DNA from: Dysgonomonas sp. UBA7710 | GTDB lineage: Bacteria > Bacteroidota > Bacteroidia > Bacteroidales > Dysgonomonadaceae | Length of the DNA: 40,318 nt | NCBI RefSeq assembly: GCF_002482385.1 | Contig: NZ_DLFW01000015.1 | Coordinates: 1-40,318, forward strand | Direction of reading: 5' to 3' | Shown here: positions 16,964-23,940 of the stretch, one piece after another | How positions within the stretch are numbered: position 1 is the first letter of the stretch | Layout of the letters: each line of letters starts with the position of its first letter | The notes under the pieces: model-generated | Told to the model about the DNA's origin: nothing | Database searches by the model: none | The model's input: the letters and a program-made list of their open reading frames with translations, nothing else | Made by a program: the position numbers and the translations under genes

Positions 16964-17000
16964 TATTTAGAGCCTTATCCAAGCTGCGACTCTATACTTT

Positions 17001-19010
17001 TTACTCCTCCTTTGGCAACAAGTGACAAAGCTCCGGATCATCCTTTATTCTTTGTAGTTCCTCAACTACAATCTGTTTAGCTTCGGCTTTGATGCGATCA
17101 TAGTTTTCCTTTATCATTTCCTTCATGCGGTCTACACCATTCTCATCTACAAAGTTGGTGATAATAGGTATCTTCTTGTATTCCTTTGTTTCGGCTGAAA
17201 CCCGCTCGTTATCTACCACAATTTCGCAGTGAAAAATCTTTTGCTCTATCCGCTCGTCGAAGTTATCCGCTATCGCACCCACAAACATACCCTGTGTCAG
17301 ATTGGATATTTTGGATGCTGGTATCAAGCTATCCATTTGGGTGGAAATGGAAGTCGATTTATCATTGCGATTGATGGTCATAGACTGGCGTTTCTGTAAT
17401 ACTTTACCAAAACGGTCAGATAAGGTCTTCGCTGTGTCTCCGACTACCTGCCCCGAAAATATATTACCTACTGTGTTCATCACGACGGCAGCTTCTTTGT
17501 CTCCATAGTCACGCTTTAGCTGCGAAAAGTCTTGAAAACCTAACAATACAGCAACCTTGTTGCTTCGGGCGGTGGCTATCAAGTTATCCAACCCTTTGAA
17601 ATAAATTGTCGGTAACTCATCAATAATAACCGATGATTTGAGTTGTCCCTTCTTATTTATCAGCTTCACAATACGGCTGTTATACAATCCGAGTGCCGCT
17701 CCGTATATATTTTGTCGGTCAGGATTGTTGCCTACTGCCAATATTTTCGGGTCATCGGGATTGTTGATATCTAAGGTAAATTCATCGCCCGACATCACCC
17801 AATATAATTGCGGACTAATCATACGAGAAAGAGGTATTTTAGCACTCGCAATCTGCCCCTGAAGCTGGTCAGCAGCTCCAGATTTCCACGCATCCATAAA
17901 GGGAGAAAGGTAGTTTTCGAGGTCTGGGTACGAAGTCAGAATCGGAAAAATATCTTCATAACTTTTGTTCAAAAATTCTATGGCATGAGGAAAAGTACAG
18001 TATTTACCATCCTTGTAGATTCGCAAATACCATATAATGGCAGCAAAAAGGATAATCGGAGATTCTACAAAGAAGTCTCCTTGTTTTTGCACCCACGTCC
18101 GGTTCAAATTTAACATTATGGTGTATGCACTCTCATAAGCATCTGAAATATCATCCATAAATGACGGGTTAATTGGATTGCAACGGTGGCTACGACTTGG
18201 ATCATCAAAGTTTATCACATAAAAGGTCGGTACTTTCTTATAACCTTCTCTATTGTTTAACAGATGGTTATAAGCAATAGTCGAAAGGTCTGGAAACTTG
18301 AAATCGTAAATATAGCCCGTATAGCCTTTCTCAATCTGCTGTTTGATGAACTGATTTACAACGGCGTATGACTTACCCGAACCAGGAGTACCCAACACAA
18401 TAGCCGCACGAAACGGGTTTACTACGTTTATCCAACCTTTCCACTGCTTTTTTTTGTACCAAAACTTTGTGGGCAGGTTTATCGAATAATCATTTACCAT
18501 CAACTTGGTTTCCTGCATAAACGATTCGTTTTCGTTATTGAACGGATCGTCCATCAGATTGTTTTTGAGTAAGCGACTCATCCATGTACCCGCCATCAAA
18601 AGCAATATATATCCTACTGCAATGGTAAAAATATAAAAGCCTGCATTGGCTATTTTGGGAAGAGGCAGATAAAGAAGCCACCAGTTCAGAAAGAAAAATA
18701 CAAAACCAAAAATAAGACATACATAGATATGATTCCATGTAATCTTTTCCTCCTTCACTCCCTTTGTCCCCAAACAGGACAGGGCAAGGAATACCACGGC
18801 AAAGATTTTCGTCCACAATATAGAATTGAACAAACCTGCGGTACGGTTAAAATTCATTAGAATTTTATCTACTACCCCGATATTAATTCCCCACTCGTGT
18901 ATTGCCTGATAACAGAACCAATAAATATTCATCAGAACGAACAAAATACTGATCGCCCTCATAAACTCCATGACTTTGGCAAGCCCTCTCAAATCATCTT
19001 TTTGTGACAT
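17001..19010 (-). CDS. mobC: MobC, type IV coupling protein (VirD4/TraG-like ATPase)
   Basis: The protein has about 669 residues from the ATG at 19010 (MSQKDDLRGLAKVMEFMR, the usual MobC start); an upstream ATG at 19037 would add nine residues. Four hydrophobic segments occupy the first 145 residues and anchor it in the inner membrane. Walker A GTPGSGKS is near residue 207. Walker B VIIDELPTIYF is near 459 and is followed by the TraG-family LIATARSNKVAVLLGFQDFSQL. It carries the relaxase-DNA complex to the secretion channel. In typical elements mobA-mobB-mobC are contiguous. Here a broken acetyltransferase separates mobC from mobB, and mobC has its own copy of the 36-bp element 71 bp upstream. 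Confidence 0.9.
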   Translation of the reverse strand: MSQKDDLRGLAKVMEFMRAISILFVLMNIYWFCYQAIHEWGINIGVVDKILMNFNRTAGLFNSILWTKIFAVVFLALSCLGTKGVKEEKITWNHIYVCLIFGFVFFFLNWWLLYLPLPKIANAGFYIFTIAVGYILLLMAGTWMSRLLKNNLMDDPFNNENESFMQETKLMVNDYSINLPTKFWYKKKQWKGWINVVNPFRAAIVLGTPGSGKSYAVVNQFIKQQIEKGYTGYIYDFKFPDLSTIAYNHLLNNREGYKKVPTFYVINFDDPSRSHRCNPINPSFMDDISDAYESAYTIMLNLNRTWVQKQGDFFVESPIILFAAIIWYLRIYKDGKYCTFPHAIEFLNKSYEDIFPILTSYPDLENYLSPFMDAWKSGAADQLQGQIASAKIPLSRMISPQLYWVMSGDEFTLDINNPDDPKILAVGNNPDRQNIYGAALGLYNSRIVKLINKKGQLKSSVIIDELPTIYFKGLDNLIATARSNKVAVLLGFQDFSQLKRDYGDKEAAVVMNTVGNIFSGQVVGDTAKTLSDRFGKVLQKRQSMTINRNDKSTSISTQMDSLIPASKISNLTQGMFVGAIADNFDERIEQKIFHCEIVVDNERVSAETKEYKKIPIITNFVDENGVDRMKEMIKENYDRIKAEAKQIVVEELQRIKDDPELCHLLPKEE

Positions 19011-19080
19011 AATGTTGTTAGATTGTTTATAATTCATTAAAAATGCGAATGTAAGTAGATGGTTACGATATTATGTATAA

Positions 19081-19116
19081 TTTTGAGGAGCTGGTAGCTT
19101 GTGGCTGAGGATGTCT
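19081..19116 (+). promoter_or_regulatory. 36-bp conserved element, copy B (upstream of mobC)
   Basis: This copy shares 28/36 bases with copy C and 27/36 with copy A, ungapped. Shared blocks are TTTT, AGCTTGTG and TGTCT. It lies 71 bp upstream of the mobC start and on the opposite strand to the gene, as for copy A. A -7-like TACATTCG lies about 27 bp further in the mobC direction. Confidence 0.65.
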
Positions 19117-19173
19117 GGTATTATAAATAAATTTGCTTATACAAATGCTAATCCATAAATTGGGATATAAATT

Positions 19174-19910
19174 ATGAATACTGATTTTGTAAACTTAACG
19201 ACTGAAAATCTAGCCGCTGTATTATACGCAGTAAAAAGCTTCACCCGGGTATTGAAGCAAAACGACAATGGCTTTCTGCACGTCTAAGTGAAGGTCATGT
19301 TTTTAGAAAACTAAACGAAAAGTCTACAGTTTTTATAGAGTATGCACCTCTAGAAACAGCTTGGGTTCCCATAATTGGCAATAATTATTACTATATATAT
19401 TGCTTATGGGTCTTGGGTGAGTATAAAGGCAAAGGATATGGTAAATCGTTAATAGAGTATTGTATCACTGATGCCAAAGAAAAAGGGAAATCTGGTATTT
19501 GTATGCTTGGGGCAACAAAGCAAAAAGCTTGGCTTTCTGACCAATCATTTGCAAAGAGTGTCGGCTTTGAAGTTGTTGATACTACTGATTATGAATATCA
19601 ATTACTTGCACTTTCTTTTGATGGTACAAAACCACAGTTCTTTAGAAATGCTAAGAACTCAAAAATAGAAAGCAATGAACTAACAATCTATTACAGTATA
19701 CAATGCCCCTTTATCCATCAAAATATTGAGATAATAAAACAGTATTGTGAAACACACGATATTCCAATTGTTATAATTCCGCTAGATACACTACAAAAAG
19801 CAAAAGAATTACCTAGTGTCTTTAATAATTATGCTGTATTCTATAAAGGTAATTTTAAAACCGTAAATTTGATAGATATTGCTTATATAAAGAGAATACT
19901 CAAACAATGA
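19174..19910 (+). pseudogene. Frameshifted GNAT acetyltransferase with YoaP-like C-terminus
   Basis: The start MNTDFVNLTTENLA (ATG 19174) is in one frame. After about 19215 the homologous protein continues in another frame as CIIRSKKLHPGIEAKRQWLSARLSEG and stays open to 19910. The rest has a GNAT core (LWVLGEYKGKGYGKSLIEY, with GKGYGK as the acetyl-CoA loop) and a C-terminal half with the YYSIQCPF and YNNxAVFYKGNF-like pattern seen in YoaP-type acetyltransferases. The shift is probably a small deletion of a few codons plus one or two bases, which removes the residues expected between ENLA and CII. A TTG at 19413 is the only near-upstream alternative start and would lose the N-terminal substrate region. 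It looks like decaying cargo inserted between mobB and mobC. Confidence 0.7.
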
Positions 19911-19921
19911 ATCATAAATAA

Positions 19922-21175
19922 TCACATCTGCCTCCCATACCTACGTTTCTTTTTTCTCTTACGTTTTAATGTCGGCTGCTTGTTGTCTGTCCCTTCAACT
20001 TCGGGAGTAAAGACAGAGAATAAACTCCCCACCGGATCGTTCGTCTCGGAATGTGTTGATGGTGGTTGCTGATTGGTAGTTGGTTGTTTATTCTCAAAAT
20101 GTTTCAGTGTTGGTGCTTGCAGATACTCACGAGGTGAATTATCTACAAAACGTTCGTTAAGAACATTTGCCGAAAACTCTTTACCCAAACGAGAACCGTT
20201 AAGAACCGCCCTCTGATTATGGTCAATAAATGTAGCCCCATAGATGCGTCCTTCATCGTTGCGTCGTAGCACAAGGTCGATACCTTTCTCTCGCAAAGCC
20301 GCTCGGAACTCGCTCTCTGTGCGGGTATTTGCGAAGGACGCGGAAACAATAGCACGGGTTTGTTTGGCTATGCCGTTTACCTTGATTGTTTCTTTTGACT
20401 TATCAAATCGTTTTTCCAACCTATCCAAACCGTGTTCTTTGCCAAACAGGGAGGATTTGAGAGGTGTACCGACACGATTGCCATCACCGTCCAATGCCAA
20501 ATAGACCAACCCCCGATACGCTTTACCCTTATTTTCTCCTTTGATTTCCTCTACTCCTATATTGTATAAGGAGAGTAAAGCACGATATTCTCCCAACGTC
20601 TGAAAGCTGTACATTGTGGACAGCGGCTTAATCACATTGGCTATCTGCTTTTTGATATTTCCCTGCGAAACATCTACCGGAGCAAGTTGCCATGCCTCGC
20701 CCTGACTTTTCTCTTTCGGGTGCAGACCGTACTTTTGTTCTAAAGAATCGGTTATTTTTCTGCTGCGTTCGTAATTTTTGCTGTCGCTGATTATTGAGCC
20801 ATCCGTGCGTACACGGGTCGATACAATGTGTATATGCTCCCTGCCAATGTCTTCATGTTTGAAAATCATATAGGGTTGTCCGCCATATCCGAACTGCTCC
20901 ATGTACTCACGACCAATGTCGGCAAGTTGCTGATCGGTCAGTTTATCGTCCGGATGTGGGTTGAGTGAGATATGGATAACAGGCTTCGATGTGCGAATAT
21001 GCGAGGGCATAAATCGCTCGAAATCTTCCATACAAGAGGCAACATTGAACACACCATCGTTAGGTTCAATGACCAGATTGCTAGCCAAAACTTTTCCGAA
21101 ACCCTCATTTACTTTCTCTTGATTGTAGGAAAGTGCACCATACAAACTGCTCCCGTGACTAAATTTCGCAACCAT
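19922..21175 (-). CDS. mobB: MobB relaxase (MobA/VirD2-like nickase)
   Basis: This 417-residue relaxase has an N-terminal Tyr candidate in LYGALSYNQEKV (Tyr17; Tyr12 also possible). The histidine motif REHIHIVSTRVRTDGS (His114 and His116, with His107 nearby) binds the metal needed for nicking. The VIHISLNPHPDDKLT block before it is typical of Bacteroides MobB. The C-terminal tail is low-complexity and very basic (TLKRKRKKKRRYGRQ), fitting DNA binding. It would nick oriT in the adjacent intergenic region and pilot the strand through MobC. It starts 2 bp after the mobA stop, so the two are one unit. Confidence 0.9.
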   Translation of the reverse strand: MVAKFSHGSSLYGALSYNQEKVNEGFGKVLASNLVIEPNDGVFNVASCMEDFERFMPSHIRTSKPVIHISLNPHPDDKLTDQQLADIGREYMEQFGYGGQPYMIFKHEDIGREHIHIVSTRVRTDGSIISDSKNYERSRKITDSLEQKYGLHPKEKSQGEAWQLAPVDVSQGNIKKQIANVIKPLSTMYSFQTLGEYRALLSLYNIGVEEIKGENKGKAYRGLVYLALDGDGNRVGTPLKSSLFGKEHGLDRLEKRFDKSKETIKVNGIAKQTRAIVSASFANTRTESEFRAALREKGIDLVLRRNDEGRIYGATFIDHNQRAVLNGSRLGKEFSANVLNERFVDNSPREYLQAPTLKHFENKQPTTNQQPPSTHSETNDPVGSLFSVFTPEVEGTDNKQPTLKRKRKKKRRYGRQM

Positions 21176-21177
21176 TT

Positions 21178-21609
21178 TTAGAGATGTTTAGCCTTAAATT
21201 GTTCGCACAACTGCATCACTTCCCGTCCGATTCCTGCCAGTTCAATGGTTGCATTTTCCAATTTATAGAGCAGTGCCAATGCTTTCTTCTCTCCAAAATT
21301 GGAATGTAATTCCTTTACAACTTGATTGTAATTGACTCCGATACTTCGTATTTGTCCGTGTAGAGCAGTGAGCTTTGCAATAAACTCGACTGCTGAAGCA
21401 TCGGTTTTCACTACACGAAACTCATCACCAAAGATGCGGGCGGCGATAAATCCGGATAAGGATTGTACGCCCGACTGTTCATACAAGGCTAAAAAATCGA
21501 CGTGCTGCTGATCGGTCAGATTCACAGTCAGTCGATGCTTTGCCGGATCGTTCTTCGGGGGTCTGCCCCCTTTTCCCCAATTGTGGGGATTTCTTTTTTC
21601 TTCGTTCAT
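21178..21609 (-). CDS. mobA: MobA, relaxase accessory protein
   Basis: This 143-residue basic protein starts NPHNWGKGGRPPKNDPAKHR, followed by LTVNLTDQQHVDFLALYEQSG, a ribbon-helix-helix-like strand and helix. The rest is helical with GVNYNQVVKELH and an L-x-AGIGREV motif typical of MobC/MobA-type mobilization accessory proteins. It binds oriT and helps the relaxase; RHH accessory proteins of this type often repress their own promoter. The ATG is partly inside an 8-bp inverted repeat (21604-21636). It is followed 2 bp later by mobB. Confidence 0.88.
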   Translation of the reverse strand: MNEEKRNPHNWGKGGRPPKNDPAKHRLTVNLTDQQHVDFLALYEQSGVQSLSGFIAARIFGDEFRVVKTDASAVEFIAKLTALHGQIRSIGVNYNQVVKELHSNFGEKKALALLYKLENATIELAGIGREVMQLCEQFKAKHL

Positions 21610-21636
21610 AACATGATTTTTTAGTGGTTTATGAAC
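21604..21636 (-). promoter_or_regulatory. Inverted repeat over the mobA start, with partial CACTAAAAAATC leader
   Basis: GTTCATAA (21604-21611) and TTATGAAC (21629-21636) are a perfect 8-bp pair with a 17-bp spacer that contains CCACTAAAAAATCATG on the minus strand. In mRNA the stem would bury the mobA start codon; in DNA it could be an operator. The leader ATG gives M-L-TGA, whose stop overlaps the mobA ATG. Confidence 0.55.
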
Positions 21637-21642
21637 GCTACG

Positions 21643-21824
21643 GACGGTTCATATCCGTCTTCATTTTTCCCGACTTCGGAGAGGAAAATACCCCTCTGGA
21701 AGAGCAAGGGTTGTGTGCTGCAAAATTCATTTTGCGATGCACTCAACATACCTTGCTATTTGCCCAAATGCAAATACTTTTTGCCCGTAAAGGGCATCAT
21801 CCTATCCCGAAAAATTCGGGATAG
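21643..21824. other. Candidate origin of transfer (palindrome and stacked hairpins upstream of mobA)
   Basis: The main feature is a 55-bp imperfect palindrome at 21703-21757 made of four paired blocks: AGCAAGG/CCTTGCT, GTTG/CAAC, GTGC/GCAC and GCAAAAT/ATTTTGC, with a very small loop at 21727-21728. Flanking it are GACGG/CCGTC (21643-21659), TGCCC/GGGCA (21782-21796) and a perfect 10-bp stem CTATCCCGAA/TTCGGGATAG with a 3-nt loop (21802-21824). Location next to mobA and the hairpin structure fit oriT; the nick site cannot be read from sequence alone. No gene is visible here. Confidence 0.5.
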
Positions 21825-21826
21825 AA

Positions 21827-21850
21827 GCCTGATTTCTGTCAGGCATTTTT
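21827..21850 (+). terminator. Terminator-like hairpin in the mobA-traA intergenic region
   Basis: The 6-bp stem GCCTGA / TCAGGC with loop TTTCTG (21827-21844) is followed by ATTTTTT, the form of a plus-strand intrinsic terminator. It lies only 2 bp from the CTATCCCGAA hairpin. It would block transcription from the mob side entering the traA region, or form part of the oriT structure. Confidence 0.5.
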
Positions 21851-21905
21851 TGAATGTCGGAACAAACTTAAAACCGATATGAATCCTCTTTCACGTTTCA
21901 TGTAG

Positions 21906-21913
21906 CAAAGTTA
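21906..21913 (-). promoter_or_regulatory. Candidate -7 box for mobAB
   Basis: Read on the minus strand the sequence is TATAACTTTGCTAC, where TAACTTTG matches the Bacteroides -7 box. It is about 300 bp upstream of mobA, which would place the hairpin cluster in the mob leader RNA. No clear -33 element is seen; a second TAAGTTTG at 21863-21870 is an alternative. Confidence 0.35.
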
Positions 21914-21948
21914 TACCCTAAAATAATCAATTGAAAATCAACAGGTAT

Positions 21949-21984
21949 AGACAACCTTAGACACAAGCTGCCACCTCTCAAAAA
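21949..21984 (-). promoter_or_regulatory. 36-bp conserved element, copy C (upstream of the tra operon)
   Basis: The element is on the minus strand, opposite to traA, as copies A and B are opposite to their genes. It shares 29/36 bases with copy A and 28/36 with copy B. Shared blocks include GAGAGGTGG, AGCTTGTGTCT and TTGTCT. About 29 bp further towards traA lies TTTATTTGC, a weak -7-like sequence. It would give a tra leader RNA of roughly 370 nt that contains the TGTACC repeats. Confidence 0.65.
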
Positions 21985-22163
21985 CATAGTGTAAGTATGA
22001 GAAATATGGGTTTTATTTGCCGGACAATTGATTGTATGGCGAGATATAAAGACCTACAATCAGTCGTACCAAAGGAGGAATCTATGTGCGATTATACAGA
22101 GGTAAAAACGTACAATAATAGGTTGGTCGAATAGTCCATTTTCAGATACATAGGTTGTGTGTA

Positions 22164-22183
22164 TGGTTTGGAGAATCAAACCA
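22164..22183. repeat. Short inverted repeat
   Basis: TGGTTTG (22164-22170) and CAAACCA (22177-22183) pair perfectly around a 6-nt loop. The neighbourhood contains several GGTTGG/CCAACC blocks (22121, 22181, 22199, 22284). It lies between the 36-bp element and the TGTACC array, with no gene present. Confidence 0.5.
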
Positions 22184-22227
22184 ACCAATTTACGAATTAA
22201 CCAACCTAAGAACGTAAGTCTGTTGCA

Positions 22228-22382
22228 ATGTACCGCTATAGAAATAGCACAACATAGGGCTGGTTGTATGTACCGCGATACAGTGGTTGGTTGCTAAAAA
22301 CAAATGTACCACCGTACAATGATTGAGACCTAAAAATATATGTATCCCCTTGGGTACGGCTATACGATAAAACGATTGTACC
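22228..22382 (+). repeat. Phased TGTACC repeat array upstream of traA (iteron-like)
   Basis: TGTACC or TGTATCC starts at 22229, 22269, 22305, 22341 and 22377, with spacings of 40, 36, 36 and 36 bp. The units at 22268 and 22304 also share a TAAAAA block near their ends, so each unit is a degenerate 36-bp repeat; the first two begin ATGTACCGC. Two units contain internal inverted halves (TGTAC..GTACA at 22305-22318; GTATCCC..GGGTAC at 22342). The last copy ends 19 bp before the traA ATG. A centromere-like or operator function for TraA and its partners is inferred. Confidence 0.6.
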
Positions 22383-22401
22383 ATTAAAAAAATTAATTGA
22401 A

Positions 22402-23157
22402 ATGAAAAAGAAACCTATTTATGTGGCATTCTCAACCCAAAAGGGTGGAGCCGGAAAAACAACTCTTACTGTATTGATAGCTTCCTATCTACATTATGTA
22501 AAAGGGAAAAATGTAGCAATAATTGACTGTGATTACCCGCAGCATTCTATCGCAGATATGCGGGAGCGGGATTTTAAGATGTGCGAAAATGACGAATATT
22601 ACAAGGGGATGCTGTACGAACAGTTTACCCGTTTAGAAAACAAAAAAGCCTATCCCATCATCGAGAGCAATACCAAAGAAGCTATTGCTGATGCTGAACA
22701 CCTGATTCCGCAAGGTGATTTTGATTTTATATTTTTTGATCTGCCGGGAACGCTCAACAATGTAGATTTAATCCATACGCTTGCACGAATGGACTATATT
22801 ATTGCTCCCATTGCTGCTGACCGTGTGGTGATGGAGAGTACACTTGATTACATGGTCACTGTACGTGATGATATTATGGGCAGTGGAAAATCCGATATTA
22901 AAGAAATTTATATGCTTTGGAATCTGGTGGATGGACGGGAAAAATCCGAACTCTACGAAGTCTATGAGGCGGTGATTAATGAATTGGAGTTTACAACTCT
23001 AAATACATTTATCCCCAATAGCCTGCGATTTAGGCGTGAACAATCCGTCAGCCATAAAGCTCTATTTCGATCTACACTATTTCCTGTCGATAAGTCTCTT
23101 GTAAAAGGTAGTAATATAGACACTCTTTCTGATGAATTGCTCGAAATTCTAAAGTAA
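22402..23157 (+). CDS. traA: TraA, ParA/MinD-family ATPase
   Basis: This 251-residue ParA-type P-loop ATPase has the deviant Walker A KGGAGKT at residues 14-20 and Walker A' IIDCDYPQHS near residues 40-49. FDFIFFDLPGTLNNVDL near residue 112 is the Walker B region. It is the first gene of the tra operon of CTnDOT-type elements. ParA proteins of this size work with a small DNA-binding partner to position DNA or to autoregulate. Here the next two genes are DUF3408 proteins and an ordered repeat array lies directly upstream, so a partition-like role is plausible. A plain transfer-regulatory role is also possible. Confidence 0.88.
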   Translation: MKKKPIYVAFSTQKGGAGKTTLTVLIASYLHYVKGKNVAIIDCDYPQHSIADMRERDFKMCENDEYYKGMLYEQFTRLENKKAYPIIESNTKEAIADAEHLIPQGDFDFIFFDLPGTLNNVDLIHTLARMDYIIAPIAADRVVMESTLDYMVTVRDDIMGSGKSDIKEIYMLWNLVDGREKSELYEVYEAVINELEFTTLNTFIPNSLRFRREQSVSHKALFRSTLFPVDKSLVKGSNIDTLSDELLEILK

Positions 23158-23163
23158 TGCACT

Positions 23164-23616
23164 ATGGAAGAAAAGAAAACCGATACGAAGTTGAATGCTC
23201 AGGACATCATCGCACGTACAGGCAGAAGAGAACGCAAGTTACAGGCTTATTCTCCCGAACCTACTTCGATAGAAGGGGCAACTAATCAAGAAGGGCAAGT
23301 TGAAGAACAACTACCTGTAACCGAAACCATAAAAGAACTGTCACGCGAGGAACCACGTAAGCGAAAATCAAAAGCACAGGTAGAGGCGGATTATCAAAGC
23401 CTCTTTATACATGAGTCGGCAATAGCTGCACGAAGCGGAAAAACGGTTTATATCTGTAAAGAGCATCACGAGAGAATCATTAAGATACTCCACGTCATCG
23501 CCAAGAATGATGTTTCCTTATTCAGTTACATCTACAATGTTTTGGAACATCATTTTACTACTTATCAGGAAGATATAACCGAACTGTATGATAATAATAT
23601 CGAAAAAGTATTTTAA
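23164..23616 (+). CDS. traB: TraB-type DUF3408 protein
   Basis: This 150-residue protein has a disordered charged N-terminus (RTGRRERKLQAYSPEPTS) and a conserved C-terminal domain: SGKTVYICKEHHERIIKILHVIAKNDVSLFSYIYNVLEHHF (quoted by parts: strand VYICKEHHERI, then two helices IKILHVIAKN and LFSYIYNVLEHHF). This strand-helix-helix order resembles a ribbon-helix-helix fold and is the DUF3408 domain. It begins 6 bp after traA. Such a protein is a good candidate for the DNA-binding partner of TraA. The paralogue at 23633 shares the same C-terminal domain. Confidence 0.75.
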   Translation: MEEKKTDTKLNAQDIIARTGRRERKLQAYSPEPTSIEGATNQEGQVEEQLPVTETIKELSREEPRKRKSKAQVEADYQSLFIHESAIAARSGKTVYICKEHHERIIKILHVIAKNDVSLFSYIYNVLEHHFTTYQEDITELYDNNIEKVF

Positions 23617-23632
23617 TCCAAAAATAAAAAAC

Positions 23633-23938
23633 ATGAAAAAGAGAAAGAAAATTAATAAAAGAACAGCTCCTTGTGAGACATCAAATGTAGTTCTTCCAAC
23701 AACGGTTCAACAATATGAAACTTGTTTCTTCAGAAAAGCCAAAAGTACAACCCGAAATGGGAAAATCGTTTATATCCGAAAAGAGTTCCACGAACGTATT
23801 ATGAAGATTGTACAAGTTATTGGCGAAAACGATTACACCTTGTTCGATTATCTTGATAACATATTGGAACTTCATTTTGATACTTATAAAGACGAGATTA
23901 CCGAACTGTATCGCAAAAAGAACACGGATATATTTTAG
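23633..23938 (+). CDS. Second DUF3408 protein (traB paralogue)
   Basis: The protein has about 101 residues from ATG 23633. An earlier in-frame ATT or ATG-like start would overlap traB and adds only a tail-like sequence, so 23633 is preferred. Its C-terminal domain repeats that of the preceding gene: IVYIRKEFHERIMKIVQVIGEN, then YTLFDYLDNILELHF, then DTYKDEITELY. The two end alike (DITELYD.., EITELYR..), so they look like a tandem duplication that diverged at the N-terminus. It may correspond to TraC in named elements; I am not sure of the letter. Function as RHH-type DNA-binding partner is inferred. Confidence 0.7.
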   Translation: MKKRKKINKRTAPCETSNVVLPTTVQQYETCFFRKAKSTTRNGKIVYIRKEFHERIMKIVQVIGENDYTLFDYLDNILELHFDTYKDEITELYRKKNTDIF

Positions 23939-23940
23939 CC

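Noticed and set aside
16964..17000. Terminator between the CoiA-like pseudogene and mobC
   Set aside because: The gap is short and only a weak TAGAG/CTCTA pair is present.
21624..21882. Plus-strand frames of 66 and 83 codons in the mobA-traA gap
   Set aside because: They run through the oriT palindrome and hairpins, show no protein-like features, and overlap each other.
22190..22384. Minus-strand frame of 64 codons over the TGTACC repeats
   Set aside because: The sequence is repetitive and non-coding in style; the frame arises from the repeats and no promoter or conserved motif is seen.
23588..23632. Extended start of the second DUF3408 gene
   Set aside because: It overlaps the traB end; the ATG at 23633 is better placed and the added residues look like chance translation.
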